Shown here: in pieces, positions 33,677 through 41,978 of the stretch
Layout of the letters: every line of letters starts with the position of its first letter
Numbering within the stretch: the stretch's first letter is position 1
Source of the DNA: an uncultured Sphingorhabdus sp.
Lineage (GTDB): Bacteria > Pseudomonadota > Alphaproteobacteria > Sphingomonadales > Sphingomonadaceae
Reading direction: 5' to 3'
DNA length: 64,000 bases
Assembly (NCBI RefSeq): GCF_937872355.1
Contig: NZ_CALMSV010000176.1
Coordinates: 1 to 64,000 of the forward strand
Made by a program: the position numbers and the translations under genes
The notes under the pieces: generated by a model
The model's database searches: none
The model's input: the letters and a program-made list of their open reading frames with translations, nothing else
Told to the model about the DNA's origin: nothing

Positions 33677-35779
33677 TTACTGGCGAACGAGGTCCAGCTT
33701 CGGCACGTCGTTGCGTTGGGCCAAGGCGCCGCCACGACCGGACAGTGAAGGATTGGTCATGAAATATTGGTGGAGATTGAAACGGCGGCCTTCCGGTTTC
33801 AGCCGCACATATTCGCCAGACGGCATCAGTTTCCAGCTTTGTTCATTGTCGATCAGATTGGCGACCATCACCTGATCAAGGATCTGGTCGTGCACCGTCG
33901 GGTTTTCGATCGGCAACATATATTCGACCCGCCGGTCAAAATTGCGGCTCATCCAGTCGGCTGAGGAAATATACACGCGCGCCCCGGGATTGGGCATTTC
34001 CTGACCATTGCCGAATGCCCATATCCGGCTGTGCTCGAGGAAGCGGCCAACGATCGATTTGACCCGAATTCGCGATGACATTCCTTTGACACCGGGGCGC
34101 AGGCAACAAATGCCGCGCACAACCAGATCAATTTCGACGCCAGCCTCGCTGGCTTCATACAGCTTTTCGATGATCTGTGGATCGACAAGTGAGTTCAGTT
34201 TGGCCCAAAGCGACGCGGGCTGGCCGTTGCGGGCGAAAGCGATCTCGGCGTCCACCAATTCCATTATGCGTTCGCGCATGCCAAGCGGGCTCATGGACAG
34301 CATTTCGAGGTTATGCGGTTCGACATAACCGGTCACGAAATTGAAAATCTGTCCGGCATCGCGACCCAGCCGGGGGTCGGCGGTGAAGAAACTGAGGTCG
34401 GTGTAAATCCGCGCCGTGATCGGATGGTAGTTGCCTGTGCCAAAATGGCAGTAGGTCTTGATGCCGCCATTCTCCCGTCGGACCACCATCGAAATTTTCG
34501 CGTGAGTCTTCATGTCGACGAAGCCGTAGATTACCTGCACGCCCGAATTTTCAAGCTGCGAGGCCCACATCAGATTCTGCTCTTCATCGAAACGGGCTTT
34601 GAGTTCGACAACAGCAGTCACAGATTTTCCAGCCTCTGCGGCATCGCAGAGAGCGCGGATCACCGCAGATTGCTTGCCTGCGCGATACAGGGTCTGTTTG
34701 ATCGCAAGAACGTCGGGATCAGCCGCCGCCTGCTGTAGGAAGGCGAGCACGACGTCGAAACTTTCATAGGGGTGGTGGACGACAATGTCTTTCTGGCGGA
34801 TTGCGGCGAAGCAATCGCCATCCTGTTCCAAAATGCGTTCCGGAAATCGCGGTGTATAGGGTTTGAACTTTAGGGCCTTTCGGTCTTCCTCAACCAGTTG
34901 AGCCAGATCGCCAATGCCCAGAAAACCGATTGTTTCGGTTACGATCGATTCCTCGCCACCAAGGGCGTGCCGGATCAGTTTCTGAATGCGTGACGGCAGC
35001 CCGCGTTGCATTTTCAACCTTATGACCCGGCCGCGTCGGCGCCTTTTGATCGCGCTGCGGAAATAGCGGACAAGATCTTCGGCTTCTTCCTCAACCTCTA
35101 TGTCGCTGTCACGAAGGATGCGAAACGCGCCTGCCGCCAGCAATTTATGATCTGGGAACAGCAGGCCGACATAGGATTTGATCAATTCTTCAATAGGCAC
35201 AAAGCGCCGACGTGAGCCGGGCACGCGGATGAAGCGGGGTAGGGCCGAGGGTATCATGATCAACTGCCGCACCAATTCCTTGTCATGCTGCCGCCGCATC
35301 TCGAAAATTACGCTTAGTCCGAGATTGGGGATGAAAGGAAAGGGGTGGCCAGGGTCGAGTACCTGCGGTGTAAGAACGGGCAGAATCTGTTCGCGGAAAT
35401 GTTGCTCGACGGCCATCTCGGCTTTTTTTCCGATCTCGCTCGGGTCGATTACAGAAATTCCCTCTTTCGCCAGTTGCTTGCGTAGTTGCTGCCACAATTT
35501 TTGCTGGTCAGCCATCAAGTCATTTGCCTCGAGGGTCACGGCCTCAAGTTGTTCACTCGCGGTCATGCCGTCGACGGACAGTTCTTCGATCTTCCGGATT
35601 TGCTGACCACGCAGACCAGCAACTCGAACCATGAAAAATTCGTCGAGGTTGCTGCCCGAAATTGACAGGAAGCGTAATCTCTCCAGCAAAGGGTGGCTGC
35701 GATTGGATGCTTCTTCAAGCACGCGACGGTTGAACTGCAACCAGCTGAGTTCACGGTTGAAGAATCGGGAATGGGACAT
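33677..35779 (-). CDS. ppk: Polyphosphate kinase 1
   Basis: 700 residues, the normal PPK1 size. It makes polyphosphate from ATP reversibly. Seen: N-terminal FNRELSWLQFNRRVLEEA, the HHPYESFDVVLAFLQQAA region (written in the protein as VHHPYESFDVV), VTAVVELKARFDEEQNL and the histidine-containing YCHFGTGNYHPITARIYTDL, the region that carries the phospho-His. Start at MSHSRFFNRELSWLQ (35779) because the family begins there; the frame is open to 35836. It is first gene of ppk-ppx, with a four-half-site PhoB-like array 57-96 bases upstream of the start. Confidence 0.93.
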   Translation of the reverse strand: MSHSRFFNRELSWLQFNRRVLEEASNRSHPLLERLRFLSISGSNLDEFFMVRVAGLRGQQIRKIEELSVDGMTASEQLEAVTLEANDLMADQQKLWQQLRKQLAKEGISVIDPSEIGKKAEMAVEQHFREQILPVLTPQVLDPGHPFPFIPNLGLSVIFEMRRQHDKELVRQLIMIPSALPRFIRVPGSRRRFVPIEELIKSYVGLLFPDHKLLAAGAFRILRDSDIEVEEEAEDLVRYFRSAIKRRRRGRVIRLKMQRGLPSRIQKLIRHALGGEESIVTETIGFLGIGDLAQLVEEDRKALKFKPYTPRFPERILEQDGDCFAAIRQKDIVVHHPYESFDVVLAFLQQAAADPDVLAIKQTLYRAGKQSAVIRALCDAAEAGKSVTAVVELKARFDEEQNLMWASQLENSGVQVIYGFVDMKTHAKISMVVRRENGGIKTYCHFGTGNYHPITARIYTDLSFFTADPRLGRDAGQIFNFVTGYVEPHNLEMLSMSPLGMRERIMELVDAEIAFARNGQPASLWAKLNSLVDPQIIEKLYEASEAGVEIDLVVRGICCLRPGVKGMSSRIRVKSIVGRFLEHSRIWAFGNGQEMPNPGARVYISSADWMSRNFDRRVEYMLPIENPTVHDQILDQVMVANLIDNEQSWKLMPSGEYVRLKPEGRRFNLHQYFMTNPSLSGRGGALAQRNDVPKLDLVRQ

Positions 35780-35835
35780 GCCGGAGTCGCCCTCGATTAC
35801 CTTCCTGCCTGTCAAAGCTGCCTCCCAAAATACCA

Positions 35836-35875
35836 ATAACAGCTATGCTTCGACCATGTTACGAAAATACGACAA
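35836..35875 (-). promoter_or_regulatory. Candidate PhoB-box array for ppk-ppx
   Basis: Minus-strand half-sites stand exactly 11 bases apart: TTGTCGT (35869-35875), TCGTAAC (35858-35864), TCGAAGC (35847-35853), CTGTTAT (35836-35842). The first is identical to the middle half-site of the 11667 array. The array ends 56 bases before the ppk ATG. Confidence 0.5.
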
Positions 35876-35939
35876 CCACGCTCATTGACTGAGCAGGAAC
35901 CGTTACAGACATACTGTAGCACTATTGCATCCACATATC

Positions 35940-35974
35940 GTTTCGCTACGCAACTATCTTGCATGCTGCGAAAC
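35940..35974. promoter_or_regulatory. Nested inverted repeat upstream of the enoyl-CoA hydratase gene
   Basis: GTTTCGC and GCGAAAC are perfect 7-base arms separated by 21 bases, and GCAA-ctatc-TTGC is nested inside. It is 50 bases before the ATG at 36024 and could be an operator or a leader hairpin. Confidence 0.35.
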
Positions 35975-36023
35975 AGGGATGCTGCCGCATATTGAGTGGC
36001 AGTGAAAGAATGAGGAGAGAAAA

Positions 36024-36815
36024 ATGAGCGAAGACGTCAGCTATGATGTGTCGGATGGTATCGCAACGCTGACGCTGAACCGGCCAGAGCGCATGAATAC
36101 CATTTCTGGCCCGATGCTCGATGAACTGACTCGCCTGTTGGTGCAGGCCGGGTCGGATCGTGACGTTCGCGTCATCATATTGACCGGCACGGGCCGCGCT
36201 TTTTGCGCCGGTCTGGACTTGGGTGCGGCGCAGAAGGGTGAGGGGATCGGATCGTCGTCCGCGACCTTTGGAGCCACGATCGACCTTCGGAATACGCCAC
36301 CGACAGTGCTGCACGCGCTGGACAAGCCCGTGATCGCAGCCCTCAATGGATCGGCCGCCGGCTATGGCATGGACCTGGCGTTGGGCTGCGATATCCGCGT
36401 GATGGCGGATGATGCCAAATTGGCCGCCGCATTTGTCAAAAGGGGTGTGCTACCCGAATCCGGTGGAACCTGGTTCCTGCCACGCATGCTCGGCTGGGCG
36501 AAAGCAGCTGAGATTATCTTCACTGGTCGTACATTGTCTGCAGACGATTGCCTTAAGGAGCGGTTGGTAAATGAAGTGGTGTCGAGAGATCAAGTCGCGG
36601 CGCGCGCACGGGAGTTGGCGACCGAGATTGCCAATAATGCACCATTGGCGGTGCAGGGCGCAAAGCGGCTTATGCGTATGGGCATGGAGGAGACTTTCGA
36701 CACCCATGTGCAGCATGTGTATCTCCAGTTGCTGCCCTTATTCCAGAGCGCTGATTTCAAGGAAGGTATTGCCAGCTTCATGGAGAAGCGCCCGGCAAAG
36801 TTCACCGGAAGGTGA
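36024..36815 (+). CDS. Enoyl-CoA hydratase/isomerase family protein
   Basis: 263-residue crotonase-fold protein. Seen: GIATLTLNRPERMNTIS, the oxyanion-hole segments GRAFCAGLDLG and LNGSAAGYGMDLALGCDIRV, and a glutamate at the second catalytic position (VLPESGGTWFLPRMLG). It may hydrate or isomerise an enoyl-CoA ester. GAGGAGAG precedes the ATG. It is transcribed alone, separated from the steroid operon by a decayed region, and its substrate is unknown; it may or may not belong to steroid breakdown. Confidence 0.87.
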   Translation: MSEDVSYDVSDGIATLTLNRPERMNTISGPMLDELTRLLVQAGSDRDVRVIILTGTGRAFCAGLDLGAAQKGEGIGSSSATFGATIDLRNTPPTVLHALDKPVIAALNGSAAGYGMDLALGCDIRVMADDAKLAAAFVKRGVLPESGGTWFLPRMLGWAKAAEIIFTGRTLSADDCLKERLVNEVVSRDQVAARARELATEIANNAPLAVQGAKRLMRMGMEETFDTHVQHVYLQLLPLFQSADFKEGIASFMEKRPAKFTGR

Positions 36816-37259
36816 AGGCGGCCAACAGGGGACTGTGCCCGCTAGTCGCCATGGATGAATCAATTTGAAAGTGGCGCAGCATGCGTTCCTTCGCTAATTA
36901 TTACATTAATTCAATATGATAGATGCAATCCTGCGGAAGCTGGAATATCAGCTCAGCGCGCCTCCGCTTTTTGCCCAAGAGGTGCACAGCGGCAGCAGCA
37001 TTTTGTCTTCCTGACATCGAAGCAGCAGCCCGGAGATAATGTCCTGTTTCGAGCTGAGCTCGATCCGGCCGTGTGTCATCCGGAGCTGTTGGGTTTGTTA
37101 AACGGAGCAACATCATGTCCAATTTTGCAAAAGTGCGCAGCCGCGTTCGTGCGACTGCTGATAAAGTATCCCCGCCCGCGCTTGCCAGCGACAATATCCG
37201 CATCGCGGTCAAGGGGGCGCGTGCCGCGCAGGTAGAGGAAACGCCGTGTCGTCACGCGT
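36816..37259. other. Intergenic stretch without a convincing gene
   Basis: The first part (36880-36930) is AT-rich for this genome. A short plus-strand frame from ATG 37115 to 37294 (59 residues, MSNFAKVRSRVRATADKV) has CGGAG upstream and a basic N-terminus, but I do not recognise it and it overlaps the broken frame on the other strand. Several frames are open for 80-120 codons without family-like patterns. The region is best read as decayed sequence. Confidence 0.4.
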
Positions 37260-37683
37260 TCATTCAGCAATCGGGGTCCAGCGGTTATGTCTGAAGGTTG
37301 CAAGTTCAGTATCAGGCAGGGGCTTGATGTCGAACCAGGTGATATCGTCATATTTGTGGGCCCTGAACTCGACCCGATCGAAGCGCATGGCGAGTACATC
37401 TTCATGGATTTCGTCCATGATGCCCTTGATGTTGCGGTTGTTCACAAACCAGTGGCCGGTAAGACGCAAGGTGCGGTTGGCCTTGCCGCGCGCCTCGACA
37501 TCGACATCGAACTCTCAGGCCTTTTCATCGACCGATTTGGCATAGATGCTGCGTAGCAGCGGAAAGGCCTTGGCCTGCACGGAGGCGATATAGGCCCTGA
37601 CCCTTTTATCGAGATCTGCGACATCGGTTTCGCTGTCCAAATGGCTTCTGGCACCACGGGCTGTGTCAGCGGATTTGAGTATC
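37260..37683 (-). pseudogene. Broken reading frame with internal stop, unknown family
   Basis: Reading the minus strand from just after the flavoprotein stop gives about 55 codons (ADTARGARSHLDSETDVADL ... YAKSVDEKA), then TGA at 37515-37517. The frame continues without a shift for about 84 more codons (EFDVEARGKANRTLRLTGHW ... RHNRWTPIAE) to a stop at 37260. Codon use on both sides is coding-like and a CGA-to-TGA change would restore one frame. There is no clear start codon, so the 5' end is lost as well. I do not recognise the family. Confidence 0.5.
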
Positions 37684-37686
37684 GGT

Positions 37687-38775
37687 TCAGCTCATAAGCT
37701 GCGGATAATCTGTGTAACCCTGCTCCTCGCCGGTGTAGAGATATACATAGTTGGTCTTAGCAAGCGCCATTTCTGTTCTTAGTCTTGCTGGCAGATCCGG
37801 ATTTGCAATGAACGCTCGCCCAAACGATACTGCTTCTGCGCGCTCCTCCGTCAGCAATAAGCGCGCGCTTTCGGCGGAGAGGTTATTGTTTGCTATAATT
37901 GGGCCGGACCAATTCTTCCGGATCATTGCCAAGGTATCGAGATGCTCCAAGCCCATGTCGATCACATGGACATAGGCCAAGCCTGTTCCCGTGCGCGGAT
38001 TGCCGATGCTGTCTGCCGCGCGAAGCAAGGCGGCAAACACAGGCTCTGGATCCCTCGGATCCATGCCGTTGTACGGATTGCCGGGTGAAATCCTGAAGCC
38101 TACACGGTCGGCGCCGATGCTGTCGGCCATGCGACCGAGCAGAAGTTCCGCAAAGGCAACACGATTTTGAGGCGACCCGCCAAAGGCATCGTCGCGCTTG
38201 TTACTGGCCGCGTTCAGAAATTGGTTGACCAGATAGCCGCTGGCGCAATGCAGTTCGACTCCGTCGATACCTGCGGCGCGCGCGTTGCTGGCGGCAATTG
38301 CGAACTCTTCGGCAACGCGAAATATGTCTTCCTGCGTCATCGCGCGGGGCGCACCGCATGCGGCAGGTACACCATCAGGGCCTGGTACCTTGTCAGGGCA
38401 GGCGATTGCGGATGGTGCGATGATGTCTGCATCATAGCCGCGGTTGGTGGAGACAACAACGCGGCCGACATGCATCAGCTGCATCACAATCTTTCCGCCC
38501 TCGTTATGGACCGCATTGGCGACCTTAGCCCATCCGTCGATCTGTTCCTGCGAATAGATACCGGGGGTGCGCCAATAGCCCTTGCCTTCGAGGGAAGGCT
38601 GGACACCTTCGGTGACGATAAGCCCTGCGCTGGCCCGTTGCCGGTAATATTCCACCATAAGATCGGTCGGCACATCGCCTGGACCGGCACGATCGCGCGT
38701 CATAGGCGCCATGATGATGCGGTTTTCGAGCTCGAGCGCTCCTAGTTTGAAGGGAGTGAATAAAATGTCGTGCAT
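37687..38775 (-). CDS. Old yellow enzyme-family NADH:flavin oxidoreductase / ene-reductase
   Basis: 362-residue FMN-dependent TIM barrel. Seen: LFTPFKLGALELENRIIMAP, QLMHVGRVV, the active-site pattern ELHCASGYLVNQFLN, NKRDDAFGGSPQNRVAF and the phosphate-binding end AVSFGRAFIANPDL. The usual HxxN active-site pair is replaced by HCAS, which is seen in part of the family. Such enzymes reduce activated C=C bonds. It is divergent from an SDR and controlled from the operator at 38801, which is shared with the steroid promoter at 55308. A steroid enone is therefore a reasonable substrate, though unproven. Confidence 0.85.
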   Translation of the reverse strand: MHDILFTPFKLGALELENRIIMAPMTRDRAGPGDVPTDLMVEYYRQRASAGLIVTEGVQPSLEGKGYWRTPGIYSQEQIDGWAKVANAVHNEGGKIVMQLMHVGRVVVSTNRGYDADIIAPSAIACPDKVPGPDGVPAACGAPRAMTQEDIFRVAEEFAIAASNARAAGIDGVELHCASGYLVNQFLNAASNKRDDAFGGSPQNRVAFAELLLGRMADSIGADRVGFRISPGNPYNGMDPRDPEPVFAALLRAADSIGNPRTGTGLAYVHVIDMGLEHLDTLAMIRKNWSGPIIANNNLSAESARLLLTEERAEAVSFGRAFIANPDLPARLRTEMALAKTNYVYLYTGEEQGYTDYPQLMS

Positions 38776-38789
38776 GTAAGATAACGTCC

Positions 38790-38832
38790 TTGACCGCGAA
38801 TTGCGTAACACTCTATGCAAAAAATTACGCAA
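38790..38832. promoter_or_regulatory. Divergent promoter with operator TTGCGTAA-N16-TTACGCAA
   Basis: Perfect 8-base inverted arms at 38801-38808 and 38825-38832 overlap a plausible plus-strand promoter (TTGACC at 38790, TATGCA at 38814, spacing 18). The right arm also covers the minus-strand upstream region. A near-identical arrangement with the same 16-base spacing is at 55308-55339, so both are probably bound by one regulator, likely a repressor by position. Confidence 0.6.
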
Positions 38833-38850
38833 ATCAAGGAAGGGCGCACG

Positions 38851-39603
38851 ATGCACTATGGATTCGATGGAAAAGTGGCATTGGTTACCGGCGCGGGCAG
38901 CGGTATTGGCCGTGCGGCAGCATTGGGTTTTGCAACATCGGGTGCTCGGGTGGTGGTTTCGGATGTTAACGAGACCAGCGGCAACGAAACCGTAGATATG
39001 ATAAAAGCTGCAGGTGGAGCGGCAGTGTTCCAGAAATGCGATGTGTCCAATGGCGGTGAAGTGAAGGCGCTGGTGGCGCGCGCAGTTTCCGAATTTGGCG
39101 GTCTCGATTTTGCCCATAATAATGCTGGCATCAATTCGATGATGGCGAACGAATATGAAGATGAAATCTGGGCAAGAAGTGTCAGCATCAACCTGACGGG
39201 CGTCATGCTATGTATGCGCGAAGAGTCAGAGGTGATGTTAAAGGCTGGGAAGGGCGCAATCGTCAACACCGCTTCGATCAACGGCCTCGTCGGCAATGGC
39301 GCACAACCGGGCTATGTCGCGACCAAGCATGGGGTGGTCGGGTTGACCCGGCATGGTGCTCTCCGCTGGGCGCAGCAGGGAATTCGTGTCAATGCCGTTT
39401 GTCCCGGTGTAGTCGAAACGGGAATGACCGCACCGCTCGCCGCCAATCCCGACATGCGCAAGGTGCTGGACGGCATGACGCCGATGGGGCGGATGGGTAA
39501 ACCGGAGGAAATTGCTAGCGCAGTGCTATGGCTCTGCTCGGCCGAAGCTAGCTTTGTAACCGGCCACGCGATGGTCATCGATGGCGGCGCGACAGCAGTT
39601 TAA
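38851..39603 (+). CDS. Short-chain dehydrogenase/reductase
   Basis: 250 residues with the classical SDR pattern: TGAGSGIG cofactor loop, NNAG, catalytic Ser in NTASINGLVGN and the YVATK Tyr/Lys pair, and the C-terminal GHAMVIDGGATAV. The start at 38851 has AAGGAAGGG upstream. It is a likely hydroxysteroid or hydroxyacyl-CoA dehydrogenase given its shared operator with the steroid operons, but the substrate is not readable from the sequence. Its end overlaps the convergent ligase gene by four bases. Confidence 0.85.
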   Translation: MHYGFDGKVALVTGAGSGIGRAAALGFATSGARVVVSDVNETSGNETVDMIKAAGGAAVFQKCDVSNGGEVKALVARAVSEFGGLDFAHNNAGINSMMANEYEDEIWARSVSINLTGVMLCMREESEVMLKAGKGAIVNTASINGLVGNGAQPGYVATKHGVVGLTRHGALRWAQQGIRVNAVCPGVVETGMTAPLAANPDMRKVLDGMTPMGRMGKPEEIASAVLWLCSAEASFVTGHAMVIDGGATAV

Positions 39604-41141
39604 AGAGTCCGCAATTCAGTCTTGAGGACTTTGCCCGAAGCATTTCTGGGCAGGTCTTCGACCAGCACAAAACTGCGCGGAATCTTATAGTTTGCCATAT
39701 TCTCTCGGCTCCATGTTGCGAGTTCGGACTCTGTAACGTTTGCGCCGGGGCGTTGTACGACAAATGCCCGGCCAACCTCTCCCATGCGCTCGTCGGGGAT
39801 ACCGATAACTGCGACCATCGCGATTGCGGGATGGGCGGACAGCAGCTTTTCAACTTCAGCCGGATAGACGTTGAACCCGCCTGAAATGAACAGGTCTTTC
39901 TTTCGGTCTGTGATCCGGACATAGCCATTCTCGTCCATCGTGCCGACATCGCCGGTGTGCAGCCAGCCATTGTCATCAATGGCTTCGGCGGTCGCTTCGG
40001 GGTCGTCGAGATAGCCGAGCATCACGCCCTGACCGCGCACCAATATCTCCCCCGTTTCGCCGCGCAAAACTTCTTTGCCCTCATCGTTGGCAATAATGAC
40101 TTCGTTGCCCGGTATCGCTGCACCACAGGTTTGCGCGATTAACTCGACCGGGTCACCAGGCCGACAGCCGGTGATGTTAACGCATTCGGTCATGCCATAG
40201 GCGGTGATGATATCGCGGATGCCGAGTTCCGTGCGAATACGGTCGACGAGCACGGGCGGTACGGTAGCGGCACCAGTGGTTCCGCCACGCAGCGAGGATG
40301 TGTCGAAAACCTGCTTGTCACGTTCGGTCAGCAGCATCTGAAAGATGGTCGGCGGGCCGGGCAGGAAGTTGATCTTCAGCCGTTCGATCAGATCAATGGC
40401 CTCGTGCACCTCGAACTGTGCCATTGGCACGGCGACCGCACCCGATAGCAAGCAGGCGACCCAGCCGACCTTCATGCCAAAGCTGTGGAAGAAGGGGTTG
40501 GCGATCAGATAGCGTTCGCCAAAGGATAGCCCTGTATTGCCGATCCATACCGCGCATTGCGGCAACACGCGGCCATGTGTCATCAACACGCCCTTCGGGC
40601 TGCCAGTCGTGCCACTGGTGAAGAGGATGTCGGAAATCGTGTCCGCATTTATCGTGGCAAGCGCCGCATCGACTGCGGCGTCAGCAGCACCCTTTCCGCT
40701 CGCCAGAAAAGCGGTAAATCCATCATCGAACAGGATTGTCTCGGATAGGTTTGGCAAATCTTCATCAGCGATTAGCGCGCGGTAATCGATGCCGATAAAA
40801 TCGTTCACCGTGAACAGGATACGCGCCTTGGTCCGCCGCAAAATATCTCCGGCTTCGCGGCCTTTAAGCCTCGTATTGAGTGTGACAACAGCGGCACCGA
40901 CCGACATGGTCGCTACCGCTGCCACAATCCATTCATACCGGTTGGGCGCCCAGATCGCGATTCTGTCGGCCGGCCCGATACCGCGGGCGATCAATGCAGA
41001 AGCGGCAGCCCGGCATTTCTTCCAGAGTTCGGCAAAACTCAGTGCCAGATCGCCCTCGATCACTGCAGGCGCATCGGGCCACGCCTTTGCGGCGGCCTCG
41101 GCGGCGTGCGGGATTGTCGGGGGCAGGGGAGACAGCATCAT
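39600..41141 (-). CDS. fadD3: Acyl-CoA ligase, FadD3-like (HIP-CoA ligase)
   Basis: 513-residue AMP-forming ligase. Seen: P-loop ILFTSGTTGSPKGVLMTHG, motif TAYGMTECVNITGC, the hinge region GWLHTGDVGTMDENGYVRIT and DRKKDLFISGGFNVYPAEVE, and the C-terminal lysine in PRNASGKVLKTELR. In M. tuberculosis FadD3 activates HIP, the bicyclic C/D-ring remnant of steroids, and the surrounding genes match that regulon. The ATG at 41141 overlaps the ksi stop (ATGA). It is the last gene of a minus-strand operon that begins at 55260. General fatty-acid ligase function is possible but less likely here. Confidence 0.8.
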   Translation of the reverse strand: MMLSPLPPTIPHAAEAAAKAWPDAPAVIEGDLALSFAELWKKCRAAASALIARGIGPADRIAIWAPNRYEWIVAAVATMSVGAAVVTLNTRLKGREAGDILRRTKARILFTVNDFIGIDYRALIADEDLPNLSETILFDDGFTAFLASGKGAADAAVDAALATINADTISDILFTSGTTGSPKGVLMTHGRVLPQCAVWIGNTGLSFGERYLIANPFFHSFGMKVGWVACLLSGAVAVPMAQFEVHEAIDLIERLKINFLPGPPTIFQMLLTERDKQVFDTSSLRGGTTGAATVPPVLVDRIRTELGIRDIITAYGMTECVNITGCRPGDPVELIAQTCGAAIPGNEVIIANDEGKEVLRGETGEILVRGQGVMLGYLDDPEATAEAIDDNGWLHTGDVGTMDENGYVRITDRKKDLFISGGFNVYPAEVEKLLSAHPAIAMVAVIGIPDERMGEVGRAFVVQRPGANVTESELATWSRENMANYKIPRSFVLVEDLPRNASGKVLKTELRTL

Positions 41142-41512
41142 CCGGCCTTCATATTCTCCGGCCCCCAATAGGCGCGCATCTCGATAATTTTGCCTTCATC
41201 GTTCAGGCGGAAAGTATCGATCACATCGATCACCGTTTTCTGTCCCTGCCATTCGAGCTTGACCGCGAAATCGAACGCCACATAGTCAGCTGCGCAACGC
41301 GGCGTGCCATATAGTTCGAGCTTTGCGCCAGTCGCCATCGAACCTGCATAAAAGGCGCGAATTTCATCATGTCCTCGCTTAATGGGTGTGCCTACCGGAT
41401 CCTCAACGGTGGCATTTGCATCGAACAGCGCCACCACGGCTTCGGCATCGCCTTTGACAAAGGCATCGACATAGCCGTGGACGGCGGCGAGTTTCTGTTC
41501 GGTGGTGGGCAT
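41138..41512 (-). CDS. ksi: 3-Ketosteroid delta5-isomerase
   Basis: 124 residues, NTF2 fold. It closely resembles the Comamonas/Pseudomonas enzyme: ATVEDPVGTPIKRGHDEIRA and VIDTFRLNDEGKIIEMRAYW. Counting from the Met, the catalytic residues fall at Tyr14, Asp38 (base) and Asp99 (oxyanion hole), the same numbers as in Comamonas testosteroni KSI. It moves the double bond of 5-ene-3-ketosteroids to the 4,5 position, an early step, although here it sits among late-step genes. This is among the strongest single pieces of evidence that the cluster handles steroids. Confidence 0.88.
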   Translation of the reverse strand: MPTTEQKLAAVHGYVDAFVKGDAEAVVALFDANATVEDPVGTPIKRGHDEIRAFYAGSMATGAKLELYGTPRCAADYVAFDFAVKLEWQGQKTVIDVIDTFRLNDEGKIIEMRAYWGPENMKAG

Positions 41513-41514
41513 GG

Positions 41515-41976
41515 TCAGGTCTCCGGAAAATAGCGGCTGATGGTATCGACGACGCAGGCAGGTTTTTCGCTGCCTTCGATCTCGACGGTGACGCGTACGA
41601 CCGACTGGATCGCGCCCTTTACTTCTTCAACGCCCACAATCTCGCCGACACCGCGAATGCGGCTGCCAACTTTCACGGGTGCCAGGAAGCGCAGCCTGTC
41701 GGCACCGACATTCACCGCATGGGCGAATCCGCGCACCTCTATCAACTGCGGCAGGAAGAAATTGACAAGGCTCATCGTCAGATAACCGTGCGCGATCGTG
41801 CCGCCAAAGGGGCCGTCTTTGGCGCGTTCGACATTGACATGGATCCATTGATGATCGCCGGTGACGTCAGCAAATCCGTTGACCCGATCCTGATCGATGG
41901 TTAGCCATTCGGTCGGGCCAAGCCGCGTCCCTTCCTGGCCGATCAGGTCGCGTGGGGAGTGGTAGATCTTCGCCAT
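41515..41976 (-). CDS. MaoC-family (R)-specific enoyl-CoA hydratase
   Basis: 153 residues, single hot-dog domain. The hydratase-2 motif is present: FADVTGDHQWIHVNVERAKD then GPFGGTIAHGYLTMSL, with the catalytic Asp/His pair in the GDHQWIH segment. It probably hydrates a steroid-derived enoyl-CoA, or acts on ring-cleavage intermediates. It is two bases from ksi and two from the SDR, in the same operon. The higher-GC block of the cluster starts at its 5' side. Confidence 0.83.
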   Translation of the reverse strand: MAKIYHSPRDLIGQEGTRLGPTEWLTIDQDRVNGFADVTGDHQWIHVNVERAKDGPFGGTIAHGYLTMSLVNFFLPQLIEVRGFAHAVNVGADRLRFLAPVKVGSRIRGVGEIVGVEEVKGAIQSVVRVTVEIEGSEKPACVVDTISRYFPET

Positions 41977-41978
41977 GG

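Noticed and set aside
37115..37294. Small 59-codon plus-strand gene
   Set aside because: It has a possible ribosome site, but no recognisable family, and it runs into the broken frame on the other strand; mentioned only in the intergenic entry.
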